A DNA stretch of 64,000 nucleotides from positions 20,648,307 through 20,712,306 of the forward strand of contig NC_084815.1 in NCBI RefSeq assembly GCF_963583255.1, read 5' to 3'. This document shows, piece by piece, positions 63,210 through 64,000 of this stretch. Numbering within the stretch: position 1 is the stretch's first letter; each line of letters starts with the position of its first letter. Origin of the DNA: Pyrus communis (lineage: Eukaryota > Streptophyta > Magnoliopsida > Rosales > Rosaceae). A program made the translations under genes and the position numbers. The notes beneath the pieces are model-generated. The model made no database searches. It worked only from the letters and a program-made list of their open reading frames with translations, and had not been told where the DNA came from.

Positions 63210-63442
63210 GGGCTCGTTTGGAAGTACTTTTAAAATGATTGAAAGCGATTTTGGTGAAACTGATTTTGGGTTCGAAAAGCACTTTAAATGTTTTTTGAAA
63301 GAAGCACCAGATATGTGCTTTTTACAGGAAACACCTAAAATGCATTTCCAAGATCCAGTTGGATTTGTACTAAGGATTGGTTGAAAAAACATTTTCACCA
63401 AAAACACTTTCAGTCATTTTAAAAGTACTTCCAAACGAGCTC
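63210..63442. mobile_element. Tourist-like MITE with TAA target duplication
   Basis: Terminal inverted repeats of about 28 bp share CTCGTTTGGAAGTACTTTTA, with only one or two mismatches at the tips. TAA flanks both ends (63207-63209, 63443-63445). 233 bp, non-coding. The near-perfect repeats suggest recent activity of this family. Confidence 0.9.
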
Positions 63443-63445
63443 TAA

Positions 63446-64000
63446 GATTGAAATGCTTTTGATTATTTAGTGAGAGTTATGCTTCTAGGTCTTTTTACTT
63501 ATTATTTAATGATACTTTGAAAATTTACAATCAGTAAGTCCTAAAGTTTATTTGGAAAATTATCTTAAGGAATGACTCTTTTATAAACTTCGCACCAGAC
63601 CTCCGAAATCTTAGAGATGGCCCTGGACCCATTTAGACTATGTTGGTTGACACCAATCGTCTTCGCTACACCATCATGTACCTCACCAATTAGCCGTTCA
63701 GGTCAGCCGATACGCTGTCAGCACCAGCAAAACACAAGGGCCGTAAAACAAAACCACAAATGCAGATTAGTCCTAATGGACACAATGTGTCTGACCATTT
63801 GCCATTTCAGATTCATAGCGTTTTTGCGTATTTGAAATATGGGTCATAAATTGGAGTAGTCGTGAATAAAGAATAACAACTCGTGTACTTCTTCCATGTG
63901 ATACTTACAGAGCCTTGCATGCAAATTGCAATGCATTCAAGAATATTGAGAACAAGATCAAATGTGATTCCTTTTAACTTTTCTGCTGTTTGCTTTTTTC
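63446..64000. other. No gene recognised at right edge
   Basis: A 72-codon plus-strand frame at 63617-63835 has no domain. I see nothing else to call. Confidence 0.45.

Overview
This is nuclear DNA of a flowering plant. The intact genes carry many short GT-AG introns, the intergenic DNA is AT-rich, and plant transposon families (MITEs, Ty1/copia, hAT, Helitron, LINE, a long solo LTR) fill the space between genes. The protein and repeat sequences look to me like a woody rosid, probably Rosaceae. That is recognition from memory, not a computed placement.

The left part (1 to about 26.5 kb) is a transposon and pseudogene graveyard. It holds a decayed ABCA1-type ABC transporter (minus strand) whose body includes a mitochondrial mttB (tatC) fragment, a duplicated exon and a Helitron terminus. 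Next come a G-rich minisatellite, two Tourist-type MITEs and a long inverted repeat, and a 2.25 kb non-autonomous copia-type LTR element with 253-bp LTRs and a clean AAAAG target duplication. A 3.4 kb hAT element with a broken transposase follows, sitting in a repeat whose uninterrupted copy lies 10 kb away. A gutted copia polyprotein and a tandem array of hairpin-forming units complete this part.

The middle (26.7-44.2 kb) holds three intact-looking genes: RPN7 of the 26S proteasome lid (minus, 8 exons), a Ulp1/SENP-type SUMO protease (plus, 7 exons) and a CYP82-family cytochrome P450 (plus, 2 exons, with an unusual I-helix). Between RPN7 and the protease lies a nested structure: a 3.19 kb solo LTR with CCTCT target duplications, inserted at the terminus of an element that carries a dead PPR-gene fragment. 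The solo LTR contains tandem units with compensatory base changes in a hairpin.

The right part (46.2-62.4 kb) is gene-dense and well preserved: TELO2 (13 exons), ELP3 (9 exons), a HemW/RSAD1-like radical-SAM protein (2 exons), all plus strand, and a convergent minus-strand gene for a secretory-pathway protein with one C2H2 finger and a C-terminal membrane helix (9 exons). All exon models were built by hand from reading frame, splice-site dinucleotides and phase; each closes exactly on a stop codon. I found no rRNA, tRNA or CRISPR locus and no gene cluster that I would call a new biological system. The most unusual signals are the covarying hairpin repeats, the ABCA1/mttB chimera, the TA...TA-ended LTR element and the P450 I-helix substitution.
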